A DNA stretch of 64,000 bases from the NCBI RefSeq assembly GCF_042100115.1, contig NC_091272.1:744001-808000 (forward strand), read 5' to 3'. Below are positions 8,441 to 20,184 of this stretch, piece by piece. The stretch comes from Alternaria dauci. Taxonomy: Eukaryota > Ascomycota > Dothideomycetes > Pleosporales > Pleosporaceae. How positions within the stretch are numbered: position 1 is the stretch's first letter; every line of letters starts with the position of its first letter. The notes below the pieces were generated by a model that ran no database searches, had not been told where the DNA came from, and saw only the letters and a list, made by a program, of their open reading frames with translations. The position numbers were made by a program, and so were the translations under genes.

Positions 8441-11290
8441 TGATGCTGTCTTGATCAGCAATCGTAGAGCATACAACGCAGCAATACCGCGGCAACAAAA
8501 GAGGATGAAGACTTACAGCGGCGCGCTGCAGCGTCGAAACGCTTCGGCGGATCGCTTGGGACATGCGCGAAGCTTTCAGAGCCCTTGTATACCATCATGT
8601 CGGGGTTGTATACAGGGTGTGACCACTTGTAGCAGTAGGATTGGGTGAGCGTGTGTACTGTTGTGTACTGTTGTGTGGGGCCAGCCGCTATACGGACGCG
8701 TTTGTTGGTGCGCCAAGACATTAGCAGGCACCATTGCCCGAATTGAGAAGTTGAGGTGAATGGCAAACATCATACAATTCCAAACGGCATTTTTCAAGGC
8801 GTGACAAATTGATAGTAATGGCGCTCATAACTAGCTATGCAAAAGCCACGCATGGCTAGCAGAAACGGAAATCTCCCAACGCCCTTTGAACCTTCATTGG
8901 CCCCCCTTTTTCTTTTATCTTTTCTGGTCCTCAGCAGGGACAAAGTGAGTTCGACTCACGATGCTCACCATTTTTTCATACCTTTTCTTTTGTCTTATTC
9001 CAGGACAACACGAGAAGGGCATTACACGCCTTCACTTTATCGAAACGCAAGACTTCCTTCCCACTGCGCATGCCTACTACTCTTAGCCCCGGTAAGTGTC
9101 ATTTGTCGCTGTGGAAGCTTCGATGAGATTCTTATAAACAACTCTATGTCTCCCTTTGTTATTTGTTGATCTGCTACTGTGTAATGTGTTTGTTTGAAGA
9201 CTACCTACAGTTGGCTGTTATGGGAAACTCAAGGTAGGGCTAGGATGTCGCAGGGTATAGCACTGGACGGTGCAGACTACTTTGCCTAGGTCGTGATGCC
9301 TTTGGTATCCTACACTACGGTCTGTACGCAACTGTAGCTGAGCAGATGGGTGATGAGCTCTACCTTGAACAGTCTAAGGATCGCAAGAGGAAGGTAACAC
9401 GTCGTTCAGCATAAGGTTGCACCTGACATGATAGTGGGCGCGAGCATAGATTCCAAGACTCCAGGATCAACTCGGGCTCTCTAGTAGCAGTTCACAAGGG
9501 TCTTAGCTAAGACCTTTGTGATAGCAAGTTGATCCAAATCTAGCTCTTTTGGTTAACTGACGCAGACAATCCGGTGGCATAAGCCAATGAAACTACTGGG
9601 CGGACGACCCTGTAGCTGGCTCTTTCCCGTGTACGATTATACTATACAGTCTTCGTTCGTCCTGCTCGTTCTGGTAGTAAATCACAAAAGTTATAGGCAT
9701 CGCCTAGCGCAGTGAGGTCATGAAGGGGTAGTGGTACAGTGGAAAGGCGCTCTTACTTGTCAGTTTTGTACTTTTCCAAGCTGGAAAGCGTACCAAATTG
9801 GTCTACCTCAAGTCATCATCGGCCATTGAGACTTTGCCAAAGGTCGGTAGCCATGTAGGGACGATATGCGTGGTCTCCGCTGGAATGGGTCGGCGGTAAC
9901 ACGACTTGGTCATGGAACACGATGCGGTCGACGAAACTGCCCTGTTGACATGGTCAAGAGCGACTCCGCAACCACCTCTTCCAGTCTCCCGAAACCTCTT
10001 TTCAACACCCGTCATCATGTCCAATTTGATGATTGAGTCGACGCTCTCAAGGGAGCGTTACGGCATGAGTTGATGGCGCGCAGACTACCCGGCGCGAACC
10101 ACGGTTGAGTTGCAATAATTTCTGCCTCGGAAGCCGAACAAGCGTCACAGGCGGCAACAGGTATAAAGGCAGCGACTCCTCATCTTCTTCTTATGACGGG
10201 TCGGGGAGCGATGACCACGATGCTGCACACCTTGTTCGCACAACCGACGGACGCAGTCGCGCTCTCGCACCGATTCATCAAGCTTCGATGCCCCTCGTCT
10301 TGGCCGTATGTCTCTCCTATTCCGGCTGCGACAAGTACCACCGAGACGACGAGCACGATCGTCAAAAGAATGTACACTTTGGACTCTTGATCAATGCGAA
10401 GCAGCTGCTTTGCTCGCGGGAAAATGGCCGGTGGTTTTCCATACCTTGGCTACAACTGTATGCAGGGGTTCTTAAGACAAGATGCCTCAGGCCTGGTTAT
10501 TCTCGAAACCGTTGATGCCGCCAGGTCGAGGATGTCAACTTGGCCCAAGCGACCTCAGCTTTGGTAGGTTTGTCGCCACACGGATGCAGATTGGAGCTAG
10601 CAGGCGATGGAGCAATTAATCATGTCGGACTCAGCCCCTCGGATGCCCAGCGGTAGGTACAACTTGGCGTAGAAAACGCTATGTCTTCGGATGGCGACAA
10701 TTCCGGGGTTGAGCAAAAGCAACGAGAGGGATACACGACACGAGCATTTGCGCTGGCAGCGTCTTGTGAGCCCAATGCTCATCAGTCATGGAGGTGTGCG
10801 GCCTGTTGGCGGTGGAATGATAGAGTTCAGACCAGACTTTCCGGCCCCCACCTGCAAAGGGCTGACAGACGGCGCGCACCAAGCCTATAATTAGGCGTCT
10901 CCACAGCGGGCGCCAGTCGCCCTACGAGGTCGCGACGACGATAATGATGGATGGTATGGGCAAAACAGTGCGAGCAACGCGCGCTCGCAAAGTCGTGAGT
11001 GGTAGCAACACATGAGGCAAAAGAAGAGGGCATGCGCATCTTTGGTGTTTCTGACATCACGCGCACGTGCATGACGCGTTTCGCCAGGACGATCTTGGGC
11101 TGTGTGTTGAGCAGCCGGCCCAGAGCATGCCAGGCTACTTGGGCAAGCAGGGGTGCCGTCAGCAGCATCCTTATCACTTGCCCATTCGCACCGGCGCGGC
11201 GCCCTCTCTTTTCTCGAGTTGCATCCCCAAGCAATTGTGCAAGAGTCCTCACCTCGCCATATCGGCCCTACTCGACCTTGATCGCCCGCC
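8441..11290. other. gene-poor region
   Basis: About 2.85 kb with no gene I can support. It starts with the putative 5'-UTR intron (8446-8516) of the coiled-coil gene and ends with the promoter of the DUF7053-type gene. Short open frames at 8837-9169, 10105-10515 and on the minus strand at 10827-11436 lack recognisable domains. A 30-bp near-perfect palindrome sits at 9492-9521. The 9.2-9.6 kb part looks like decayed sequence. No tRNA was identified. Confidence 0.45.
9492..9521. repeat. 30-bp near-perfect palindrome
   Basis: The arms tcacaagggtctta and taagacctttgtga flank a central gc. They pair with only one mismatched pair (g opposite the a-side of the other arm). It lies in the gene-poor region far from any start codon. 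Confidence 0.8.
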
Positions 11291-12448
11291 ATGAACATGA
11301 TGCGCAAGAAGGCGCAGTACGTCAACATCACACCCATTCCCTCGTACATCCCGCGCCAGCTCGCAATCGACTTTCTCCACAGCCACGGCGAAATCATCGA
11401 GCTGAACCCGCTCGTCACCGGCCACGAGCCCATCAAAGCCCCGCGCGACGCCCCAGCAGACGAATTCTACTCAACATGGTACGAGATATCGCAGCGCATC
11501 CAGTACATACCCGGCATCGGCAAGATGGGTAGCGGCGCAATCAAGTTCCGCGGCGTCTTCCACGACCTGCCCTTTGGCCTGCAGACACACACTTATGCGC
11601 CTGCCAACGTCGACCTGCGCAACAAGTGGCAGATTTGCGGAAACCAGCCTGGTGAACCACCCGAGCCCAAAGAGCTGGGCTCCGGTGCGCCGCCCGAGGG
11701 CCTCTACATACGCGAGGATGTCGAGATCAAGTGCAACGTCACCATGCTCAGCTTTGTCAAGAAGGAGATGAAGGCAGCCGCCAAGATCATGGTAGAGCGC
11801 CTGGTCAAAAAGGCCGAATTACTCGACTCGGGCGCATTGCACGCCATGATGGAGAACGGGCGGCTGAAGACTGTCAACCCAGCAGATCGTTCAGCGCACG
11901 ATTACAGGTCGCCAAAGCCATCCCCAACCCAGCCCTACCAGATGCCCACGTCGCCGCACAGGCAGAGCCAACAGTACGCACAGCCGGACAGCCAGCATGG
12001 TCCACCCGTGCCACCCAAGCAGCTCCTAGGAACCAACGACGTAGTCATGGAACTCCCAGGCGACTTCTACCACCCCCAGCCATCCCCCTCCTTCCTGCAC
12101 CCCACCCAGAACCGCACGTCCACCGCCTCCGAGCCGTCGCAATACTCGCCTCAGCAGCAAGATGTGCGCTGGTCGACGGCATCGCACAGCACCGTGAGTT
12201 CACGGCCGAGCTCCTATGCGCCGTCAGAGGGTATGCGGTCACCCGGGTTAGAGCAAAAGGCTTTTGCGGCCGAGTTGCCAACAATGGAGGAGACCAAGGA
12301 AGAGCACAACGTCAGGCAGCGCCGAGAGAGCGACCATAAAAGCCAGCAAGCATACACATACAATCCGCAGGATTACGCTCGGGCACAGCAGCAGTATGGA
12401 AACAATCCACCATACCCGGTGTATGGGCAACAATATCCACAACGGTAA
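11291..12448 (+). CDS. DUF7053-type protein with disordered Pro/Gln/Ser-rich tail
   Basis: Intronless 385-codon frame. The N-terminal half (about 1-180) is compact. It begins with KKAQYVNITPIPSYIPRQLA and includes a segment of the type FRGVFHDLPFGLQTHTYAP and an IREDVEIKCN block, then a Lys-rich helix (FVKKEMKAAAKIMVERLVKKA). This matches my recollection of the fungal DUF7053 domain, thought to have a START-like lipid-binding fold. The second half is Pro/Gln/Ser/Tyr-rich and probably disordered, ending YGQQYPQR. No signal peptide or transmembrane helix. Function unknown. Its stop lies 463 bp from the end of the polyketide synthase gene, in tail-to-tail orientation, and it is probably the first gene outside the cluster. 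Confidence 0.72.
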   Translation: MNMMRKKAQYVNITPIPSYIPRQLAIDFLHSHGEIIELNPLVTGHEPIKAPRDAPADEFYSTWYEISQRIQYIPGIGKMGSGAIKFRGVFHDLPFGLQTHTYAPANVDLRNKWQICGNQPGEPPEPKELGSGAPPEGLYIREDVEIKCNVTMLSFVKKEMKAAAKIMVERLVKKAELLDSGALHAMMENGRLKTVNPADRSAHDYRSPKPSPTQPYQMPTSPHRQSQQYAQPDSQHGPPVPPKQLLGTNDVVMELPGDFYHPQPSPSFLHPTQNRTSTASEPSQYSPQQQDVRWSTASHSTVSSRPSSYAPSEGMRSPGLEQKAFAAELPTMEETKEEHNVRQRRESDHKSQQAYTYNPQDYARAQQQYGNNPPYPVYGQQYPQR

Positions 12449-12911
12449 ATTGATCATTTCTGTCTGGTTGGTATTGTTGGGAGGTATGCAGGCAACAGGT
12501 TTCCTGTAAATGATTCGGCGTTCGTACGGCGGCTTATTTGTTCCTTGTACATGACGGCTTATGACTATACGCAATGTTTCCAGATATCCCCTTCCGTTAT
12601 GTAACGCAATCCAAAGTTCTTCTCCTCACACGCCTGCGCTCTTCTGGTGTTGTCGTCTTCGCTGCCGTATATTGGCGTACCGGCGATGCAATTCCGTTGG
12701 CCATGACTACACCACCTAGTGATGGTTAACGAGATTGGGAAATCGATTCACCCACATGCTATACCTCAAGCAGAAGCTGCTACGTGTACCAGGATTTCAT
12801 GCAGACTAGGCAAAAGAGTGTGATTCGATCCCGCTACTCTACCCACGAACAAGCAAAAACGCACAACAGCCAAGTCTACAAAAGCCGAATCTACAACAGC
12901 CAGGTCTACAA
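12449..12911. other. convergent intergenic region
   Basis: 463 bp shared by the 3' ends of two convergent genes, presumably holding both terminators. The last 46 bp before the polyketide synthase stop are a short tandem repeat, listed separately. Nothing else seen. Confidence 0.5.
12866..12910. repeat. three tandem copies of a 15-bp unit
   Basis: Copies acagccaagtctaca, aaagccgaatctaca and acagccaggtctaca lie head to tail with three variable positions (2, 7 and 9). They sit directly downstream of the stop codon of the minus-strand polyketide synthase gene, in its 3' UTR. Confidence 0.85.
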
Positions 12912-15900
12912 TTACTGAATCAACCTCTTGAAGTCCCCAACCGTGTCAACCTCCAGGAAAAAAGCATCTCGGATCTCCAAGCCCAGTTCCTCGCGCAATC
13001 TTTGAGACATGACCAGCGACATGAGCGAGTCAAGTCCCAAGTCGGCAATATGAGCGTCATCTGTAAGCAGGCCAATGTCGACAGCAAGTTCTTCCGCAAC
13101 CAAGGCCAACGCTTTGTCTGTAGCACTACTCGTGCCAGTGGCCGGAGTGGCTGATGCTCCCACATCTTCGCCCGAGGACGAGTATCCTCCGGGTCGGGAA
13201 ATCATCACCCCAGATGAGTCCGAGTGTTCAGAGCCCGGCCTCGGGCTGGGTGGTGTTGGAGCAGGTTTTGGGCGTGGCGCCTGATGTTGCTTGGACTTGG
13301 GACGCGCTGGAGGCTCGCTCTTCTCGGGCACCTTTGCCGCTGGCTTGGTCGTGGCATCAGCAGGCCTGAAGAAGCGATTGAGCATCACTCGTGGCCACTG
13401 TAGGAACAGGATCGCCTCAACAACTCCAACAATTTCTGAGCCTTGCAAGACGTACACGTCGCCGACAAAAGAGTGGTTGTCAGAAGGCACCATCCTGACA
13501 TAGGCTATATAGCGTCTGCCCGGAGTCAGTGGCCGCACAAAGCGCATCGACTTCCAGGATGGAGTGATGAAGAAGTTGTTCGTATTGTCAAAGTGGGTAC
13601 CGCCGTTCAACACGAAACCCGACAGAGAGATAAGACCGTCGATGAAGTGAGGTGGGACGGTCCAACTGCCGGCAGTATCGTCTGGAAACTGCACCTCGGC
13701 CATTGCCTCATCCTCGTTGAGAATCACTGATTGCATGGTCTGGTAAAGCTTGGAGTAACCAACAAGCTTGCCAAAGAGGCTGTAGGCAAGGTCGGTCGTG
13801 AGTTTGCTAGCTTTGCCAGTGGCGGCCATGTCGTTGAGGGCGTCGATACGGCTAGTGACCAGTTTGGCAGAGCGAGACCATGTAGACAACCAGGATGTAG
13901 GATCCTCATAGAAGACGGTGGCATGGCAGTACCAAATGTCTTTGGCAGGGTTGAACCATTTCATCTGCACTTCCATCTTTTCCAAGTCAGCCTCGGCAGA
14001 GACGACGATTGGCTGCGGTTGGCTCGTGTCGATGAGCTTGACTACAGGCTCGTGATACTCAAAGTCGGCTACGTTGATACCAAAAGAGACCGCAGTTGCG
14101 AAGCTCTTGTCACTGATACGTTTCGCCAGCGTGAACGCCATCTCCGCATGAAGGAACTGTGCATTGTTAGAGGCTGCTTGATCTATGCACATACGCTAGG
14201 ATATAGAAATCACTTACAGACGAAGCTACCCCATAGCCATTCATCGCGTGTCCATCGACCACGCCTTGAAGCGAAGGATCAGTGATGCTACTCTCTGCCG
14301 ACAAGGTTGCTTTTGATTCGGTGTAGTGCTCCGATGTAAGTCGATGGATACTAGACGTTTGGAATCCTTTCACCGTCGGTGCTGGAGCAGATGCAGACTC
14401 CGATTCAGGCACCACCCGGCCTTTGGTTAGATTCCAGTCCCCGCGATACTGGATCCAATAATTCTTGTCGGTCCAAGCGTAGGTTGGAGCATCGACCAGT
14501 CGAAGCGCCTGCTCGAAGGGACGATGATATTCGTTCCAGTCGATATGCACGCCTGCACTATACAACATGCATAGTGATTTGGCCAGTGTCGACCAATTAT
14601 CATTGTCGCGCTGTAGACTTGGAAGTGCCATGCGGGTGGAAGGCAGTGTTCGGCTGATGAAACCACAGCACGTAGGATGGTGGCCCATCTCCAGCCAGAT
14701 AGTAGACTCACCGACTACACCAGTCTCCCAGGCGTTGTTGAGGGCACCGACAAAGTCGACCGTCTCACGGGTTGCACCGACCAAATATGAAACATCGATT
14801 GCGTCTTGAGATGTCAAGACTTTCGCATATCGAGGCGAAATGACAGGAATCGTTGTCGCAGTGCAGACAACCGTTCTTGTTTGTCTGACCAGCTCATCCA
14901 TGAGGATGTCCATCTGAGACGTATGGTAGGCATGAGGGAGATCCAAAGGGAAGGTCCTGTAACCCGCAGCTTGCAAGGTAGCCGAGAGAGCCTCCATGTT
15001 CGGAAGCGTGCCCCCAAGAACTGTTTCGCTTGGGCCGTTGATACAGGAGATCTCGAAAGGAATGCCACCTCCGACACGTTTGACGTCTGATACTGAAGCT
15101 CGCACTGACAGCATTCCATGTGTGCGAGCAGTGCACTTGGAACTCAGAAGCATAGCGCGGGTACCGACAAGGAATATGGCACCGCTTTCGGAGAGAACGC
15201 CAGCTACCGCCAAAGCTGCGTATTCACCCAAGCTGTGGCCAATGACAACGCTTGGCTTGATTCCAAATGATTCCCAAAGTCGCGCTAGAGCAATCTCCAC
15301 GCAGAGTATGGCAAGGTTCATCGTGACCATCGAGACATCCTGTGGCTGAACAGTTCCAGTAACTATGGGCAAGAAAGACGTAAACTCTTGTCGTCGTACC
15401 AGGCTGTCCAGTCGGTCAACGTGTTGACGGAACTCCTGAGAGTCTCGATACAACTGAGCGCCGATCCCAATGTAGAAGATACCCTGCCCAGTGAATGCGA
15501 ATGCGACGGGAGGTTGTTTGCCTGAGTGCGGAGTCTGGGACAGTGAGTTTTTGATATGAGGGCGAAGCGACGAAGCTGCTTCGGCTGTGGAAGACGCAAG
15601 AACAGAAACCCGATAGTTGTAGTGGTTCTTCCGAGCCGACAGGGTGTAAGCCAAGTCTGCAACTGAAAGCTCTGGTCGTGTCTCAATGAAGTCAACGAGA
15701 GCTTTGAGGTTTTCCTGCAGAGAGTAAGCTGTCTTCGCAGACACGGCGATGACATGTGTTTTGCGTGTATCATCACCCTTCTTCGGTCGTGGCGTCGGCT
15801 CTTCCACGATGAGAGACGTATTTCCTCCCGCCGCTCCGAAGTTGTTCACCATGGCCAGCCGTTTTCTATCGCTATTCGGGGCCCAAGTAGCCACTGTTTT

Positions 15901-18691
15901 GGGGATGACCACGTTTCTTTTGGTTAAATCTTGTGGAAGTGCTGGATTGAATCGAGACTTGATGCCAATATGAGGAGGAATGATGCCTTTTTGGAAGACC
16001 AGCATTGTCTTGATGAAGGCCATGATACCAGCAGCGGCCTCTCCATGGCCCATGTTGGACTTGACAGTACCGATGTGGAGAGGTGAGTCTGGACGTCGAA
16101 TATGGCCAGTAGACGGGGCAAATACGTTTGTGACCGATCTCATCTCGTTACCGTCACCTGCCTGAGTGCCTGTGCCGTGCATCTCAACATACCCAACCGC
16201 CAAGGGGTCAATACCAGCTCTTCTGGCAACTTGAGTGTACAGATGGGCCTGCGCAACATCGTGGGGATGTGTGATGGAGACTGCCTCAGCAGAGTGATCA
16301 GTAGCTGCAGCGAGAACAACTCCGAGGATATTGTCGTTATCAGCCTCGGCGTCTTCCAGTCGTTTCAAGACTACGCTACCAACACCGTCAGCACGACAAT
16401 ATCCATCAGCCCCTTCATCCCACGTCTTGCATCCGCCAGTAGGGGAGAGAAAGTGGCCATTGCTAAGGCCGGCATAGACATCAGAGTTGGTGATGATGTT
16501 CATGCCTCCAGTAATTGCCATATCGACATCCCCACTCCACAAAGAAGTGCATGCAGCTTGTATCGCCGCCAGGCTAGAAGAGCACGCAGTGTCGACACTG
16601 AAACTCGGACCCCAGAACTTGAAGAAGTAATTAATGCGACCAGGACCAAATGCCCTACATCCTCCGGGGATGAAGTAAGTACCAACGTCTTGTCCAGAGT
16701 TGACCTCGCGGTAGTCGTCGCTGGCCTGTCCGTAGAAGGTACCTACACGTCGCGCGTGTATACCGCGACCATGCACATAGCCTGAGTTTTCCAAAGCCTC
16801 ATAAGCAGTGACAAGGGCAAGTCGCTGCATCGGATCTGTTTGTTCGGCCTCCCGTGGTGACATACCGAAGAACATGGCATCAAAAAGACCTGGGTTATCT
16901 ACAAAACACCCGTATGGTGTTTTGGACGTGTTCGGAGCTTTCCCTAATGGGTCCACATGAGTATCAACGTTGAACCGATCTGGAGGAACAGGTCTGTGGA
17001 CGTCATGACCTTTTACCAACAGCTCCCAGAATCTTTCTGTATCATCGGCACCTCCTGGAAAACGGCATGCCATACCCACAACAGCGATTTTGGATGACTT
17101 CGCATCTTTTGCAGGACTGCTTCCAAGGGGCAGATTCATGATTGCCGACATCATGTCTTCTGTGGTATGTGTGGCAGTGGGAATGTCGGCTTTCCATTGC
17201 GCAAGCAAGCTCTCGACATATTGCGACGGTTGTATAGCGAGCAGTTGGGTGCAATCAGGCGAGACCTGTTTCAGCCGTTCGGTGACGTTCTGAATAGTTC
17301 GATCCCAGCGTATTCTTTGCGTGAGCATTTCTTCCATGATCTGCTCGAGCAGGTTCTTGGCATTCGCTGCTTCGAGCGGTTGTCCTGTCACTGGGGAGAA
17401 CAATGGAAGATGCAATCGATGTTTCCCATCGATATCCGGGACGATTTGCTGTACATGCTCTACGCCGTAGACCTTGCCTGTATGCCACATCCCTTGCACT
17501 TTCTTCATCGGTACATTCCTCGTATGCTTGAAGAATTCACATTCTGCGAAGAGGGTTTTGAGCGTTGACGGTGGACCGCCAATGCTGACAGACTTGCCAT
17601 CGTCGTTGAAGACCGACGCCACGCTTGTCTCAGCATACGCCTAGAATACATATCAGTACAAAGTTTGAGGCGAATCTTTCCCTATGACGATGTATGCCTA
17701 GGGCAGAATTGGATATGAGACAGAACGCCGCTGCGACAAGCAATCTGGATAGGCAGATCAAGGAGGGGGTGGGAAGGATGCAATGACGCGAAGCGGAGAT
17801 GACGAGGAGATGAGCAGCCGAGGTGACAACCAATAGAACTGCTGGCTGCGAAAAGTGGAGCTCGGCACTGGTGTGCCAAGTCTCCGACCCAACCTCGGAA
17901 ACGTCCGAATTGAAAACAACATTGGAAACTGACATACCTTCTCGACATTGAATCGTACGACTGCTTCTTGAGCCTCAGACGGGTCGACACCGTACACGCA
18001 GTATATCCAGGCCCCAGCAGCGTTGATCTCATCGGGTGAAATCTCCAATGATCGGCAGACTTGATCAACGACAACTCCAAACCGAAACGCCACCCTGGCG
18101 ATATCTCCAGCGATGCTCGGGATCATAGATACGCTCGGGCAGAGTGCAACAGCTGCTGCGGATAGCATACCCGGGCCTCTCGCAATGAGGAAGGTATCTG
18201 ACGGCTGGAAATTATATTCGAGGGGATGAGCTTCGTGGTATCTATCTTGCATTAATAGTTGGAGTGATAAGAGCTGTCGGAGATACCTACGCAATGAAGC
18301 TTCCAAGTTGAAAGGCGAGGACCAGCACTCGCTCAACCGCTCCACCAAGAGACGTTTTCCTGAGCTCAACGACATGATCAGTCAAGTCCAAGATACTCTC
18401 GAAGGTCGGTATCAAGTCTCTTTGGGCGCGGGTCAGTCGATGCCGCTCCTTCTTCAAGGCCTCTGTGATGGTTTCGAGAAACAAGGCAAGGATTGGATAA
18501 TTCCTCTCCTTGCTGAGTAGGTGCAGCTTCCTGAACAGATCTCGCTGGTCGCCCTCCGGATCCCCTTGGGGTATCTCTCCAGAGAAGTAAAGTACCTTGG
18601 CCCGTGTCATGTTGGACATGTTCCGGGTCCAACGAAAGGTGATGATACAGGATGAGTAAAGAGCGTTGAAAGGATGTTCGTTTGTCGACAT
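12912..18691 (-). CDS. pksI: non-reducing polyketide synthase (SAT-KS-AT-PT-ACP), alternariol-synthase type
   Basis: Four exons (18691-18291, 18241-17938, 17640-14218, 14156-12912) keep frame and give about 1790 codons. SAT region, about 1-300: Gly156 stands where the GXCXG nucleophile Cys is usual, while His288 in GMWHTG is kept. KS, about 418-850: Cys588 in DTACSSS, with His723 and His767. AT, about 945-1240: Ser1038 in GHSLGE. Product-template domain, about 1340-1660: His1366 in VVDGHAMNG and Asp1549 in HFIDGLISLSGF. A Pro-rich linker leads to one ACP (Ser1753 in LGLDSLMS) at the very C-terminus. There is no thioesterase, methyltransferase or reductase. Such enzymes condense acetyl and malonyl units into a heptaketide aromatic. 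The neighbours make alternariol the best guess. The 297-bp intron 2 may hide a tiny exon. It shares a divergent promoter with the methyltransferase gene. Confidence 0.9.
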
Positions 18692-20184
18692 ATCTATTTA
18701 TGCCATGGATCATACCCATCCAACCCGATACAAGCATCCATCAGCCCTTTGGCTTCTCAACAAAACGGGACCTCACACCACTGGTATCAGCCATATCCGC
18801 AGTTTCAGATGGCGTATCATGCCTTTCTGGGTACAAGACTCCGGTCCGAGGGGACTTGGTATGTCAGACCCGGCGGTCAACAAGTCTGATATGACGCTGC
18901 TTGCTATCCTCTTCTCGAGTGTGACAACGAACGATTTACGCCTCTTCTCGGGCTACGGACCGATCCGATAGCCAAAAGATCGGTCAACTCATGCATGAAT
19001 GGGAGTATTAGCTTAAGATAAGCCGCTTGGCAGCGTGGGAGAGTCGGGACTGTGGTTGTCCCACTGAGCCGTGTCTATATGCTTGCTTCAGCTGACATTC
19101 CTAGTGTCAAGATCCCGCAAAGGCCCCAACGGCGAAGAGACTCGCTTTCATTGAGTGATTGCCGTGGAACACTCATCAACCGTTAACGTAGACGCAGTTA
19201 CGTCACAGTTCGGACAGAAAAGTCATAATGTGTACCTTTAGGATGAGTTCTTCTTATTATGATGGTAAGTATAGAAGGCTTCTTTCAGTGGGCGCTTACA
19301 CATATACGAGGTGCGTAAATACCTCATAGAGGCGTGCAGTGGACGTTCCAAAGAGCTAGTACTAGCAACCGTCCTTTCTTCTGCAGATGTCTGAACGAAG
19401 CCTTCTGGTTTGATGAGGTTGCTTATGGGTAATCAACCCACGCAACTCAACCCCGAGCCACTTTTATGAATAAGCATTTAATGACAGCGGTGAGGTTTTG
19501 TCGCGGCTCATATCAACGGATGTAGCAACGTGGGGATGTGCAACCTACATGTGGCTGTAGACTGTCCCACCATGAAACCTCAGATGCATGTAGCTACAAT
19601 CATGATGCGACCAACGCATACACCATGTACCTCTGCCTTTTGATAGTGGCGTTCCTGCAGTCAGATTGGCATGTATCTGTTCTTGTCTCTTACTGCAGGA
19701 TCTGACAAGTTGGCTGACATCCACTGACGTTGCACAGACTTTAGTATCGGTGTAAACTAAAGCTGTACAGACGCCAAAGTACAAAATTATGTACATTTTT
19801 GCGCATATCCAGGCGCCATATGCATGCTGCAGCCACAAAAGCGAGAAGATAAGCACACGGCACGGGCTGCCTGAGAACGCTTTGCTGAACTCAGCAAATG
19901 CCGAGTCTCTACCTCTTGGTCTCTGCCCGTGTATGTCTCGCTTTACTAAGACACATCCACTCACGTCTTTGGTGAGGGCTGTCAGCTTCGGCGATAGTAA
20001 TTCTCCAAGTACAGTGAAATATGACTGGGAAAACGTAAAGGCAACCCCCCACGAGACTAACGTCAGCTTGCCCATGGCATGTCGATGTTTTCTATAAATG
20101 AGAGTCCCATTACTTCATCAGTTTCCCTTCAATTCGTCGTGCAACCTACTATTTGCTTATCATTCTTAATCAACTAATCAAATC
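18692..20184. promoter_or_regulatory. divergent promoter between pksI and omtI
   Basis: 1493 bp between divergent start codons. It is free of protein-like frames and contains several CGG/CCG triplets at 18840-18970, including one CGG-N6-CCG site. The final part before 20185 (acctactatttgctt...atcaactaatcaaatc) is an AT/pyrimidine-rich leader typical of fungal promoters. Probably the shared control region for both biosynthetic genes. Confidence 0.55.
18956..18967. promoter_or_regulatory. candidate Zn2Cys6 site, CGG-N6-CCG
   Basis: cggaccgatccg is an inverted CGG pair with a 6-bp spacer, 265 bp upstream of the pksI start. Extra CGG/CCG triplets (tcgggcta just upstream, atcggtc just downstream) surround it. 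This is the usual geometry of GAL4-class binding sites. Assignment to AohR is inference. Confidence 0.4.

Noticed and set aside
9700..9790. tRNA-like run near ggggtagtggtacag
   Set aside because: No cloverleaf pairing or B-box sequence could be formed.
10105..10515. 136-residue plus-strand frame with overlapping hydrophobic antisense frame (10180-10377)
   Set aside because: Neither frame has a known domain or splice signals consistent with a gene. The hydrophobic antisense stretch is probably chance.
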